64,000 bases of DNA from Macrothele yani (taxonomy: Eukaryota; Arthropoda; Arachnida; Araneae; Macrothelidae): NCBI GenBank assembly GCA_039090855.1, contig CM077022.1, positions 69,650,971 through 69,714,970 of the forward strand, read 5' to 3'. The first letter of the stretch is position 1. Every line of letters begins with the position of its first letter. This document shows positions 7,201 through 17,599 of this stretch, in pieces. The notes beneath the pieces are model-generated. The model was not told the DNA's origin, did no database searches, and was given only the letters and a program-made list of their open reading frames with translations. A program made the position numbers and the translations under genes.

Positions 7201-7881
7201 TTTTAGATTCAAAAAATTTTGAGAAATCAGAAGATTTTACAATTGAATATGTCCCTCCTATTCCTGTTAATGAAAATTCAAAAATAGCTTTAAAATCTAT
7301 GTCTATGTGGGTTTCATGGAACAATATTGATGAAGAAAATAATACATTTAAGTATTTTGATGGTAGTTTATGGCATGAAATAACTTTAGATAATGGAAAT
7401 TACACATTAAGGGAATTAAATAACTTTTTAATAAAACGATTTGGAGATGAACCACCAATTAAATTTAAAAGCTAATTTCGCTACACAGCGCTTTATAATT
7501 GAATTAAAAGATGAATATAAAATTGATCTTAGAGAGAGTAAATTACATGAAATTTTAGGATTTGAATCAGAAATATATGAAGATAATCATCAGGAAGGAA
7601 AATATATGGCAAACATTTCTAGAGGAGTTGATGACATACACATTCATTGTGATGTAATTACAGGAGCTCTATATAATAATATTAATTCAGATATTTTATA
7701 TTCTTTTACGCCATCTAATCCTCCTGGTAGTTTAATAAAAATTGATGAAATAAATCCTTTATTTTTACCCATTAATAGACGAAATTATATTCATAGAATT
7801 CGAATGTATATCACGAATCAAGATAATGAACTGATAGACTTGAATAATATGAGAGTTTTATATAGATTAATTTTAGCTTAA
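7194..7881 (+). CDS. Minor capsid protein (penton-like single jelly roll), broken by one frame change
   Basis: Forms the vertices of the icosahedral capsid in this virus lineage. The start at 7194 lies in CTTAATAAATG and overlaps the protease stop. The first frame (93 codons) has LDSKNFEKSEDFTIEYVPPI and a LDNGNYTLRELNNFL motif typical of Polinton pentons. It ends at 7475 after an A-run (7467-7470). The +1 frame then continues to 7881 with YSFTPSNPPGSLI, FLPINRRNYIHRIRMYIT and a NMRVLYRLILA end, all typical of the C-terminal half. Combined length near 230 residues fits the family. The break is a single-base gain; an ATG at 7441 in the second frame is a by-product. Confidence 0.87.
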
Positions 7882-7884
7882 TAA

Positions 7885-8140
7885 ATGAATTATAACAAAC
7901 ATAGATTATATGCAAAACAATATGGTGGTAATATCTTCACTGAAGGAATTAAAACTTTTGGAAAAAATATTAGAAGTTTTAGGTAAATCAGCAAAAACAG
8001 CAATTGAAGATAAAGCTAAAAATGTTATTCAAAATAAACTTGAAAATATATTATCTAAACCTCCTGTAACTGTTAATGATATATTAGCTAAAACGAAAAT
8101 TCAGGATCGATATGGATCTGGTTTGAAATGGTATAAATGA
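7885..8140 (+). CDS. Small basic virion protein, broken by one frame change
   Basis: The gene starts behind GCTTAATAAATGAAT, 4 bases after the penton stop. The first frame runs about 30 codons (NKHRLYAKQYGGNIF, FGKNIRSF) and stops at 7983. The +1 frame from the T-run at 7977-7980 continues to 8140 with AKTAIEDKAKNVIQNKLENI and ends DRYGSGLKWYK. The mix of a basic Gly-rich head, helical centre and aromatic tail, and a place between penton and major capsid genes, suggests a minor virion protein comparable to adenovirus core proteins. No firm family match. The ATG at 7910 lacks the initiator motif and is probably not used. Confidence 0.6.
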
Positions 8141-8157
8141 GTTTTTTATCCTAATAA

Positions 8158-9498
8158 ATGGAAAAACTTTGGGACTTAAAAGCTATTCCAGATTATTATA
8201 GTAATAAAATTGCTAAGTATGAATATATAAAACATAATGAAGATAGTACTAATGTAAAAGAATCTGATCAATATAAGTTTACTATTAAAGATACAAATTC
8301 ACCTATATTATATAGTAACGGTTATATATGCTTAGAAAGTAAAATAGTAAAAATAATAATGATACTATAGGAACTGATAATGTTACATTTGTAAATGGTG
8401 GGAATCTGTTTAGATCCGCTTCATTAACTATAGGAAAAGAACAAACTGATTCTAATATTGAATGTGCTTCATTAATTCATCAAATTAATGGACTTATAAA
8501 TTTCACAAAAGATTATTCCACTTCAGAGGCTACAAATATGATGTATTATGTTGATACATCAGAATCAGCTGATAAAGATAAAATAGTAATAGATGATCCT
8601 AATAAAGATGTAAAGAAAGGATCAGATATCAAATTAAAAGAAAATGCCTCTTATAATAAAGGATTTAGACAGAGATGGCTTTTAACAAAAAACAGTAATG
8701 TAATAAAATTTTGGATTCCTTTAAGACAACTGTTTGGGTTCCTCAACGATTTTAGAAGATTAATTTCTGATATAAAAGTTACATTTGAATTTCAAAGAAA
8801 TAGTCATAATGATATGTTATACACAGATGTTGCAAATCCTAATTATAAAGTTATTATATCTGATTTTCAATTATGGTTACCTTATGTAGAGTTGTACCCA
8901 TCCATTGAGGCTGAATTTAAAAGTATAGCTTTGAATTCTACACCTATTGAAATTACTTGGTGTTCTGCTTCAATTGAGAAAAGTAATCAGCAAACAACAT
9001 CAAGTGGTGCATGTCATATAAGAACTACATCTGATGAGGTGTTAAGTGTTCTTGTCATTCCACAGTATGTAGAAAAAGAAAGCAATCAAAATCAGAACAA
9101 TATGGTTTTTGATAATTTAGATCTCCTTGAATGCTGGATATTATGTAATAATAAAAAAAGTTCCAGAAGAAATTTATAAAACGAATTTTAAAGATGGGCA
9201 GTTAGATTATAATAGATGTTATTCTGAATTATTAGCAGCTGGATTAAATACTCATAATACTGAAAGTGGATGTCTTATAAGTTATGTAAATTATGCGAGA
9301 TTGTATCCAATCTTTTATTTTAATTTATCTAATCATCCAGAGTATACTAATATTTCGAATTTAAGACTAGAATTTAACTGGAGATTAGGATCAAATCCAG
9401 GTAAACCATATAGATTTTATTTTATCGTGAATGAAACAAAAAGAGGATCACTTAATATGGCTAATAAGGAATTTAAAACTTTGAAAACTTTAGATTAA
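8158..9498 (+). CDS. Major capsid protein (double jelly roll), broken by two frame changes
   Basis: Main shell protein of the capsid, starting behind CCTAATAAATGG. The three pieces read in order: 8158-8370 (MEKLWDLKAIPDYYSNKIAK), about 8350-9179 in the -1 frame, and about 9127-9498 in the +1 frame relative to the second. The middle piece has FNWIPLRQ-type block FWIPLRQLFGFLNDF, then VTFEFQRNSHNDML and VIISDFQLWLPYVELYPS, which match the N-terminal jelly roll and the inter-barrel region of Polinton capsid proteins. The last piece has YARLYPIFYFNLSNH and RLEFNWRLG. Breaks lie at the A-run 8349-8353 and near 9123-9130. Total about 446 codons, a normal size. The second piece extends upstream of its first ATG (8538) without stops. 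Confidence 0.9.
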
Positions 9499-9502
9499 AT
9501 AA

Positions 9503-10445
9503 ATGAATTGGTACCCTTTTGGTTCGTCTTATGAAGAATTTGGAATTGGACCATCTGGACCTCCTGGAAATGGATTTAAATTAACAGATGATGGTAATTA
9601 TGATATGGAAGAAAAAAATTTAAAAAATTGTAAAGAACCTATAGATGAACATGATGTTACTACAAGAGAATATGTTTTAAAACAAATGAGAGAGAATAAT
9701 CTGGAAGTTAAAAGTGAAATAGAAAAAAATATTAATGGTAGTTTTTCAGATTTTGTTCAAGAAACTGCTGTAAGAATAAGAGATTTAGATGCTGTACTTA
9801 AAAGGTGAATTAAGTAATTTGGATCAAAAATATTTACATATTCAAGATGGGAATGTAATTAATGCAAAAGGTAAAAGAATAGGAAATGTTGCTGATCCTA
9901 CAGCAGATAAGAATGCAGTGAATAAGAGGTATTTAGAAAACAATGTTTTAATTTTAAAAGATGAAAAGTTTGATGTTCAAAATAAAAGACTAGTGAATAT
10001 TCCATCTCCTCAGGATATGTATGACGCAGTTAATAAAAATTACGTGGATAATCAAAAATGTTATGCAACAATTCAAGAAGATAAAAAAGCATATAATACT
10101 CTTGGTGCTATGCGTTACTGGGAAACAGTCGTTTTTATGAAATTTAGTAGCAATCTCCTTGACAGAAATATGAAACTGAGTGAAAATATGGATATGAAAA
10201 TTACATTTTATTTACGTCCTAATTATACTAATGGGAAATCAGAAGTTTTAATTACACTTGGGGAGAATATATTATTTAATAGTGATGCCTACACAGATAA
10301 ACCTTTAATACTCTTTGCATCAGGAAAAAAGAATGATGAATTAAGCATACAAGTCATGTCTTATTTAGAATTAAACATTTTTAAACCTTACTTAGAAATT
10401 GAAAAAAATAACATACTTTTAATTCCATTTGAATTAGAACTTTAA
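9503..10445 (+). CDS. Fibre-like attachment protein, broken by one frame change
   Basis: The gene starts behind TTAAATAAATGAAT and is last in the plus block. The first frame (101 codons) has a short collagen-like GPSGPPGNG and the first of three shaft-type repeats: EPIDEHDVTTREYVLK, DPTADKNAVNKRYLE and SPQDMYDAVNKNYVD. Such repeats with a final (N/D)-K-x-Y-V build trimeric fibres in phages and adintoviruses. The frame changes at the A-run 9800-9803, and the +1 frame runs to 10445 with a C-terminal domain rich in beta-strand residues (DMKITFYLRPNYTNG, ILLIPFELEL) that may be the receptor-binding head. The role is inferred from repeats and position. Confidence 0.72.
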
Positions 10446-10488
10446 TCTTCCTACACTTTTTATCTTCCTAAATTTTTAATCTTTCTAT

Positions 10489-10520
10489 AAGGGGTATCCA
10501 TTTTGGGTACCCCTTTTTTT
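10489..10520 (+). terminator. Hairpin followed by a T-run after the last plus-strand gene
   Basis: AAGGGGTATCC (10489-10499) pairs with GGGTACCCCTT (10505-10515), an 11-bp stem with one G-T pair and a 5-base loop, followed by T at 10514-10520. It lies 44 bases after the fibre stop. The shape is that of a transcription terminator or 3'-end processing signal. The T-run also satisfies the poxvirus early termination pattern TTTTTNT. Function is inferred. Confidence 0.55.
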
Positions 10521-10910
10521 AATGCATTTTTAAAAAGGACTTTGCAAAGTAGTTTGTTTTACAACTTTTCTATTGATCACTAAATCCATCATTTCATCAC
10601 TTTCGAAGCTATTCAAAGCTCAAAATGATTGCAATTGTTCAAAAAAGTCGTCAAATATCATCAAAAATGCGTGTTTTTATGATGTCTGTTTTTATGAAAA
10701 AACAGAGTAAAAACTTCAATTTTCAAAAATCTGATGTTTTTGACTATTTTATGCCCAAAAATCAATGATTTTTAATGAAAATATGGTGTTTTTGATCATA
10801 AAAAGCCTTAAAATGTTCGTGATTATTGAGGTCTGAAAAATCAAAAAATGCCTGATTTTGAGGTTTTTATGTGATTTTGGTGTGTGCCATAGTACCCCCT
10901 ATATACTACT
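10521..10910. repeat. Terminal region of the element (probable right inverted repeat)
   Basis: Non-coding, AT-rich, with repeated short motifs such as GTTTTTATGA and ATGTTTTTGA. The last bases read outward CCCCCTATATACTACT. Polintons carry terminal inverted repeats of a few hundred bases, so this should recur inverted at the left end, which is outside the window and cannot be checked here. Confidence 0.6.
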
Positions 10911-11616
10911 GGTACCGCTGCTGACCACACATCACAGGGTGCAAAGATTAGCATGGGCGCGGGAACATCGCCACTGGACTCTAGACATGTGGAAAAAAGT
11001 TGCCTGGACTGATGAGTCGAGATTCACGTTGGTACATGCGGATGGTAGGATACGAGTACGGCGCAAACCACATGAAGCGACGGACCCTTCTTGCCAGCAG
11101 GGTACTCTTCAAGCTGGTGGGAGTGGCATCTTGAGACTGTTTGCGTGGACTGAAATAGGACCCCTGGTAAGCGTGACATCGTCCCTCACAGGTCAACGCT
11201 ACCGGGATATCCTGGACGACCATTTACTCTCGTTTGTGCGTCTTCAACATCCCACTGGGGACCTCATCTTGCAACAAGACAATGCACCGTGCCATCGCTC
11301 CCGAACTGTATCCGAATGGTTGGATGAACACTCCACCGGCGTGACCTCGCTTCCTTGGCCAGCTAGATCACCTTACCTCAATCCCATCGAGCACATCTGG
11401 GATGCCATCGAGAGAGATGTTAGAGGCTCTTACCCCCTCCAGCAAATCTTCGTGAACTGTGGGAGCTTGTTCAGGGGCCGTGGATCCGTATGGCATCCCA
11501 ACGCTTCCGGTGTCTTGTCGAGTCCATGACGAGACGAATTGCTGCCGTCATCAGGGTGAAAGGTGGTGCTACACGTTACTGGACAAGTATCTCTAATTCA
11601 ATTGCTCTTCAGTGTT
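10911..11616 (+). mobile_element. Tc1 copy (family D), right half, interrupted by the Polinton
   Basis: The DDE transposase frame starts abruptly at GGTACCGCTG, equal to an internal site of the family D copy at 43358-44458. Visible parts: HRVQRLAWAREHRHWTLDMW, TDESRF (first Asp), QQDNAPCH (second Asp) and NPIEHIW (Glu), so the DD34E triad is present. Frames break after about 11440. The copy ends in a terminal repeat AATTGCTCTTCAGTGT. The missing 5' half is expected left of the Polinton. Confidence 0.88.
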
Positions 11617-12299
11617 TTAATGATAGCAGTTAAATCCAAAGGGCGAGATCCAAAGTGAAAATCCTCCAAATACGTGGCGTCAGTGAATGAACAAAGACAT
11701 CGATCTTTCCACGTTTTTGCAACATACAGCAACCGAAAAATTGTTGTTCGGCCACCGCTGGGGAATCGAAGCCCAGATCTCTCGATATTGAATGATCTCT
11801 TCGTTCAAAGCAGAGAAGAATTACTGTTCTATGAAAAATTTTGGAACTTAGGAAAATTGTATTACTCCACTAATTTTTTAAACAATCTCTGGGATGTCTC
11901 GTGTAAACTGCGTTCTGCATTAACCACTGCACGTCATCACTTGTTATTGCCGTCCTCTGGCAGAGAAGCAAATGCTTTTGCAAAGGTCTAGAACTGCATT
12001 CCGGTGACCCTTTTTGTTTATTCCCGGCTGCGTCTCTTTTTTGTCCCTAGAACCAGGTGCTCTAAATTAGGAATGGTACTCGTTCTTACCTTTGGAAATC
12101 TTGGGAGTCGTCAAGCTACTAACTAATCATGACAATAATAAAAATTATGCAAAAGCTAGACGTCAGGTTAGAGTCAGAACAAATATCCATCTAAGGGCTT
12201 GCCGTTTTCTGTCATGTGCACGGAGTGTCAACAGCTATTATATCAGGTAACCACAAAAGTATTTGCCGTTTTCGGAGACTGAGGCAAAGTACAATACAC
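11617..12299. other. Intergenic DNA without a recognised gene
   Basis: Short weak open frames only. A stretch near 12045-12075 (CTAGAACCAGGTGCTCTAAAT) loosely resembles the body of the SINE at 37257-37480, probably an old fragment. Confidence 0.4.
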
Positions 12300-12530
12300 A
12301 CGTAGTAGAAAAGCAGTTTATTCATCAAAATAATCACCCTGGGCATCAACAACGTTCTGCCAACGTGTTAACAACTTATATATACCCCTGCGATAAAATG
12401 CTGGGTCATGGGAAGGCAAAAAGTTTTGGAGGGCAGTTGGAGACACATCAAAGTTGGAGAACTCGTGTCCACGCAAATGATTGTCGAGTGAAAGTTCCGT
12501 TTGTCTTCCATTTGCTGAACACATTTAAAA
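12300..12530 (-). pseudogene. Mariner transposase C-terminal fragment
   Basis: Minus-strand frame ending at 12318 reads HDPAFYRRGIYKLLTRWQNV then VDAQGDYFDE, the typical end of mariner transposases (FYRRGIxKLxxRWxKVVxxxGDYF). It is truncated upstream and no catalytic motif is left. No terminal repeat found on the left, so the limits are approximate. Confidence 0.7.
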
Positions 12531-12841
12531 TGATTGCTTTTGAGAAACCAATAATTTATTTTGTTTTCTTAATCGCGGCTCCCACTCAACGTGTGCCTAC
12601 GTCACACCTTTTCGAATTCCCATAAAGGGCTTTTCCCATGTTTACACGAGTTATTGAGCGGAATAATCTGTGCCCTGTTTATAAAGGACAAGGTTAAACG
12701 TCATCAATTGATGCGACTGTTACGTTTGCACATAGTGACGTTTATTGCCTGTAACTGTCTAATCATAAGGGATCATAACTTTTTAACCAGCGTGTGTGTA
12801 AGACAACGTCAGAGGAGCAAGACATTCTTGTTTGAGCTAAA

Positions 12842-14127
12842 TACAAAGGGTATTCTGAAAGCAGTGCCTCGTCCCTCATAAGAATTTTATTTGTAGCAGC
12901 AAAGATGTCAAACGTGGTGGCAAAATTCATACTGTTAATAATGCTAGCCTATTCAAAGTATTGTCCATTACTTTCTATACATTTCCGCCATCTTTGAACC
13001 CATTGGTAAAATCCATTTTGGAAAAATTCCTGAGGCTGTCGTTTCACCCATGAGTCCACAGCCAGTTTAACGTCTATCACATCATCGAAATGTTCTGTTT
13101 TTCAAAGGTGCAAACAGGAAAAAGTCTGAGGAAGCCAAATCAGGACTGTTGGGGGTTGCAGCATAACCGTCCATCCCATTTTGGCAATAGCCTGTGAAGT
13201 CTCCATAGAGGTGTGGGGACGTGCATTATCATGGTGTAAAACAACACTATGAAGTGGAATGTCACGTCTTTTCCTTCTAATAGCTTCCTTTAGCTTCTTC
13301 AATGTCTACACATAGTGAGCACTGTTTATTGTTGCACCCCGTTCAAGGAAATCAGTCAAAATGACACCACGTCTGTCCCAAAACATTGTCACTATTGCTT
13401 TTCCTGCGGAACGAGTTGTTTACACCTTTTTCTTTTCAGGTGAAGATGTGCGGTTCCATTCCATTGACGTACGTTTTATTTCTGGGTCATGAAAGAACAC
13501 CCAGGTTTCATCCCCCTTCACAACATTACAGAAAAACACTTCGCCCTCCCTCTCACAGCAGTCCAAGAGGTTCCGACACATGTCCACCCTTTGTTCACAT
13601 TATTCATGGGTTAGGTCTCTTGGGATTCATTTTGAACAAATTTTTTGTAGCCCAGATTCGTAATTAATTTTCCCATAGCACTATGACCACAATGAATTGC
13701 ATCACTCAACTCCTGGATGGTAACACGACGATCAGCTGTGATGAGGTCTTTCACTTGTTGCCTGTTGACATCTGTCACTGCAGTTGCGGGTCTTCCACTC
13801 CGTTGTTTGTCCGAAACTGAACTTTCTCCCTGTCGAAACCTATTCATCCATCTTCGGTCATTACTGACATCGATTGTGGCAGCTCCATACAATGCCAGGA
13901 GTCTTCTGTGGATTTCTGGAGCCTCACACCCCCTCTTTTTTTCGAGGAATTCAATTACGGCTCGCTTTTTTTCTGTGTCATTCATGATCTTTATTTCCGA
14001 TTCTCAAAAACAATTTGTTCCCACATTGGTAACTTATCATAGTACATGTCAGTGCAGTTTCATTAAAATTACTTCAAAATTTCAAAAGTTATTAAGGAGG
14101 AGGCATTACTTTCAGGATGCCCCTGTA
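12842..14127 (-). mobile_element. Mariner element, degraded
   Basis: Terminal repeats TACAAAGGGTATTCTGAAAG (12842) and the inverse TTTCAGGATGCCCCTGTA (ending 14127) bound it. The N-terminal frame at 13611-13985 carries the mariner double helix-turn-helix (LEKKRGCEAPEIHRRLLALY, DRRVTIQELSDAI). The frame at 13102-13302 has the second catalytic Asp (VVLHHDNARPHTS). Stops and frame shifts elsewhere make it inactive. Confidence 0.85.
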
Positions 14128-14199
14128 ACTGCAAAACTATCCTCACACCTACAACCTTCATAATAACACTGATGAGTTCAAAACGATATCAATGTCTGG

Positions 14200-15390
14200 T
14201 CGAATTAAAAGTTGTGCGTGTTAACATTTCGTGGGACCACATTTAGCACGAATTATAGCACGCATTCGGCGTGGCAGGGTGCTATGAGTTTAGGTACTGT
14301 CTCCCCACTGATTTGTGGCTAGCTTTGCAGTAACATTATGCCAAGCTTGATGACGGAAGAGTGGAATTACTCCTTAGATTCCTCTCCAGTATATCCCATA
14401 AAGCCTCAATGGGGTTGAGGTCAGGACTTTGTGGTGCCCAATTCAAGTGTGCGAATGATGCCTCATACTCCTCGAACCAATATTTCACAATTTTAGCGCG
14501 ATGAATCGTGGCATTATCATCCTGGAATAGGCCATTGCCTTCAAGGAAGAAAAACTCCATTGATGGAATAAGGTGGTCATTCAGTATGCTGAGATACTCA
14601 GGTGACTTCATTTTATTGCTGCATAGTGTTGCCGCGCCTAGTCCAGCCGAACAGAAGCACCACAGATCACAACACTTCCTCCTGAGGCCTGTACAGTGGG
14701 TACAGTACAGGAAGGTACCAATACTTCATTCGGTTCCCTTCGAACTCTGATGCGTCAATCATGTTGGAACAGAGTATACCTCGACTCATCAGACCACATG
14801 ACTCTCCCTCATTGCTCAGCAATCCAATCTTTATGTTCCGTGGCGAATTGGAGTCTTTTTCCCCCGATTCCTCTCACTAACCAGTGGTTTCCTTTTTGCA
14901 ACACAGCTGTTTAATCCCAGTCCGTTAAGTTCCCTTCTCATCGTGCGAGTGGAAATGGTCTTGCTTCCACTATTGAAGATGGTTGTGAGTTCTAGTGTCA
15001 TTATTTTGCGATGCGAGTTCATTAAGCGTTTTAATGATCTTCGGTCACGATTATTCAGCACTGTTTTCCGACCACACACTTCCCACGAAGTTGATGCTTC
15101 ACCGCCATCATTCAACGATTTAATAATGCGTAGGACAGTTCGTACTCCGGTTCCAGTGATTTCAGCAATCTCCTTGCAGGTCTTCTGCTCTTGCCACAGG
15201 CCAATAATTTGGCCCTTTGTGAACTCTGTCACATCTTTTCCGCGACCGCGTATTCCGCCATGATCGCTTAGAACTGATGAGCTGCACGCTCATCCCGTTA
15301 AAGGGATGAGCGTGCAGCTCCTCATTAAAGGTTCTATTGGCCGCAGCATTAAGCAAATATTCGAAATGCTTCACCAGTTATGCCCTCTTT
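14200..15390 (-). mobile_element. Tc1-like element, degraded
   Basis: Minus frames: 14831-15232 (TEFTKGQIIGLWQEQKTCKE, RRSLKRLMNSHRK; helix-turn-helix pair) and 14336-14611 (GLFQDDNATIHRAKIV with the second Asp, [17 protein letters not shown] with Glu). The piece carrying the first Asp lies between in other frames. A perfect 18-bp palindrome (15279-15320) sits just upstream of the reading frame. I did not find matching terminal repeats, so ends are approximate. Confidence 0.75.
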
Positions 15391-15719
15391 GGTATTTGCA
15401 TGTTTCCATTCACACCGCGGTGGCCAGGAAGCGTATAAGAGCACAGTAAGGCTCATCGGAGATGAAGGATCTCTATGAAAAGTTGAGAAAAGTGTTGACC
15501 AAACTCACTGGGATTTCGGACGTAAATTCGCGGCACGATTCCCTATGGAACCACATTTACCACTGTACTAAGTAAAACGAATAACAGTAACTTCATAAGA
15601 GTTTGTTCTGTATTTGAATTCTCCAGTTTCCTTAAGATCAGCAGAAATCTCTAGTCCGGAATTTTAGATACGGGTTTCAGGAAAGCGAGAGATTTATAAC
15701 TGGAGAAAATACTCAGATA

Positions 15720-17517
15720 TACGCTGCTCAAAAGAATTAGGGGAGCAAAAGATATTGTAAAAAAAATCATGTGTGACTGACGTTGTTGAACGTAAAATAT
15801 TATTTTTATGTAGACACAGTAGAATATTTAGTAATATGAGCAAGAAAAAGCACAGTAGTGAATTTTTATGCAATATTATCATTTAGTGCACATGATGCGA
15901 TATGCTATACAGCAATATGCATATCAGTACAATAAAAAAACCTTTTGACGGTGATAACTGACAGGGTGTGTGGCCCCCCTTGAACAGCTAAGACCGCTAC
16001 ATACCTGTGTGGCATGGAATTGATGAGGTTATCGAGGAGGTTTAGGGGGTATCTTCGTCACTCCTCAATGAGGGCAGTCTCCAGTTTACGAGGAGTCAAT
16101 GGAGATGCCGGCCGAGCTGCAATGCATTTTTCAAGTGCGTCTCAGGTATACTCAATTGGATTTAAGTCAAGGGAGCATGCTGACCACTCCATACGCTCGA
16201 TTTCCTCCCTCTTGAAACATGTTGCCCACTAGCCGAGCTCTATGAGCTCGAGCATTATCGTCCATGAAAAGGAACGACTGCTCCTATACGTTACGACAGC
16301 AGGTCTGAGAATCTCGTCCCTAAATCTCTGAGCCGTCAGACTGCCGTTTCGGATGACGTACATGTCCGTACGTAAACCGATACTTATGCCTGTCCAGACT
16401 ATCAACCCATGTCCGCCGTAATGTGATGTTTCCTGTTCAAAAGCTGGATTATTTCATGTGCCTAGCTTCCTCCAGATAAGAACACGTCGATTGTCAGGCT
16501 CCAGACTGAATCTCAACTGTTCAGAGAAGAGAACTGTGACGTTTCCTGTTCAAAAGCTGTATTATTTCGTTTGCCTAGCTTCCTCCAGATAAGAACACTT
16601 CGATTGTCAGGCTCCAGACTGAATCTCAACTCTTCAGAGAAGAGAACTGTGACGTTTCCTGTTCAAAGGCTGGATTATTTCGTGTGCCTAGCTTGCTCCA
16701 GATAAAAACACGTCGATTGTCAGGCTCCAGACCGAATCTCAACTCTTCAGAGAAGAGAACTGTGATGTTTCCTGTTTAAAAGCTGGATTATTTCGTGTGC
16801 CTAGCTTCCTCCAGATAAGAACACGTCGATTGTCAGGCTCCAGACTGAATCACAACTCTTCAGAGAAGAGAACTTACTCCACTCATCGTGTTTCCAACCA
16901 TGATGTTCCACACCCCAGTTTCTACGGGCCGTACGGTGTCGTGCGGTTAAAGAGACACACCATTGATCTAGGATAAAGGCCTCCTTGGTCAAGGCGATTG
17001 CGATTACTTGAGTTGAGAACCTGCATCTTGTTGACACGAGAAGCTCTCACTGGAGCTGAGTATCTACGGGCTGTTAAGAATAGAAAACGGTCGTCCCTTG
17101 CTGTAGTTGATCGTGCATGGCCTTGACTTTGCCTTCTTTTATAACACTTACCGTATTCTGGAATCGTGTTCACAGTCGGGAAATGACGCTTAGTTACACT
17201 ACAAATGGCTTCTGCCACCACCCGCTGTATCTGAAATGCTTCCAGCCTACCAATAGCTTTCCACACCGTTGATTCTGGTAAATCATACAGTTGAGACGTC
17301 GCTCGAACCGACGACTTGAAAAAAAGAAATGTCACGATAAACGTGGGAGAATAAGAGAGTTCCCTGAAAGCCTTCGTTTTTATCCCAATCTATAATTTAT
17401 GCATTCTGACGTCACAGACGCTAATTTGCAAAATAATATGCATGATTCGGCTGTCACGTGTTTTATCTTTCACAATGTCGCCAAAGTTACATGCTGCCTA
17501 ATGATTTGAGCAGTGTA
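15720..17517 (-). mobile_element. Tc1-like element with an internal four-fold 113-bp tandem duplication
   Basis: Ends TACGCTGCTCAAAAGAATTA (15720) and inverse TAATGATTTGAGCAGTGTA (to 17517) are terminal repeats. The transposase runs on the minus strand: helix-turn-helix pieces at 16922-17335 (LPESTVWKAIGRLEAF, ARDDRFLFLTARR), then the region of the first catalytic Asp, which is repeated four times (16424-16870). The C-terminal part near 16014-16232 is heavily decayed. Length 1.8 kb, larger than the usual 1.2-1.5 kb because of the repeats. Confidence 0.8.
16424..16870. repeat. 113-bp tandem repeat, four copies, inside the Tc1 transposase
   Basis: TCCTGTT marks recur at 16431, 16544, 16657 and 16770, a strict 113-bp period with a few substitutions. 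Each unit contains the same stretch of transposase code around the first catalytic motif (LEPDNRRVL-like on the minus strand). A period of 113 breaks the reading frame at each junction. Confidence 0.92.
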
Positions 17518-17599
17518 TGTCTCAATCGGACTCGACCGCACATTCATAGAACGTATTATGCTAAAAGGTCGACCAAACGCCTCCTTTCAGCAGGAGTAT

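Larger units (their letters stand above)
478..9505. promoter_or_regulatory. Repeated TAAATG initiator motif at gene starts
   Basis: ATAAATG, with the gene's own ATG at its end, occurs at the starts at 480, 747, 1196, 2047, 4167, 4569 and 5445 (minus) and 5574, 6354, 7194, 7885, 8158 and 9503 (plus): 13 genes. Eleven read AATAAATG and two TATAAATG. The ATPase start (5291) has AAATAAATATG. Integrase, protease and the frame fragments at 6578 and 9127 have none. TAAATG is the late promoter/initiator of poxviruses, including entomopoxviruses. Whether it works as promoter here is inference; it could be a translation context or mRNA end signal. Confidence 0.7.
1..10910. mobile_element. Polinton/Maverick (adintovirus-like) element, right part, left end outside the window
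   Basis: The region holds the Polinton hallmark set: retroviral-type integrase with chromodomain, FtsK/HerA-type packaging ATPase, adenain-like protease, penton-like minor capsid and double-jelly-roll major capsid proteins, plus a PLA2/DUF5679 protein and a fibre-like protein. Genes lie in two divergent blocks with almost no spacers and AT-rich codon use unlike the DNA to the right. The right edge is at 10910 (ATACTACT), because from 10911 the sequence matches the middle of a Tc1 transposase gene that also occurs at 43574-44233. Read inward, the terminus starts AGTAGTATATAGGGGGTACT, fitting Polinton ends that begin with AG. The DNA polymerase is missing or only begun at the left edge, so the whole element should be several kb longer. 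Several genes carry frame breaks. Confidence 0.95.

Noticed and set aside
9127..9498. Separate small gene with a TTG start
   Set aside because: It is the C-terminal part of the major capsid protein in the next frame and has no start motif.
10489..10520. Bacterial contamination because of an intrinsic-type terminator
   Set aside because: Neighbouring genes are Polinton genes and the insertion joins eukaryotic Tc1 DNA at 10911.
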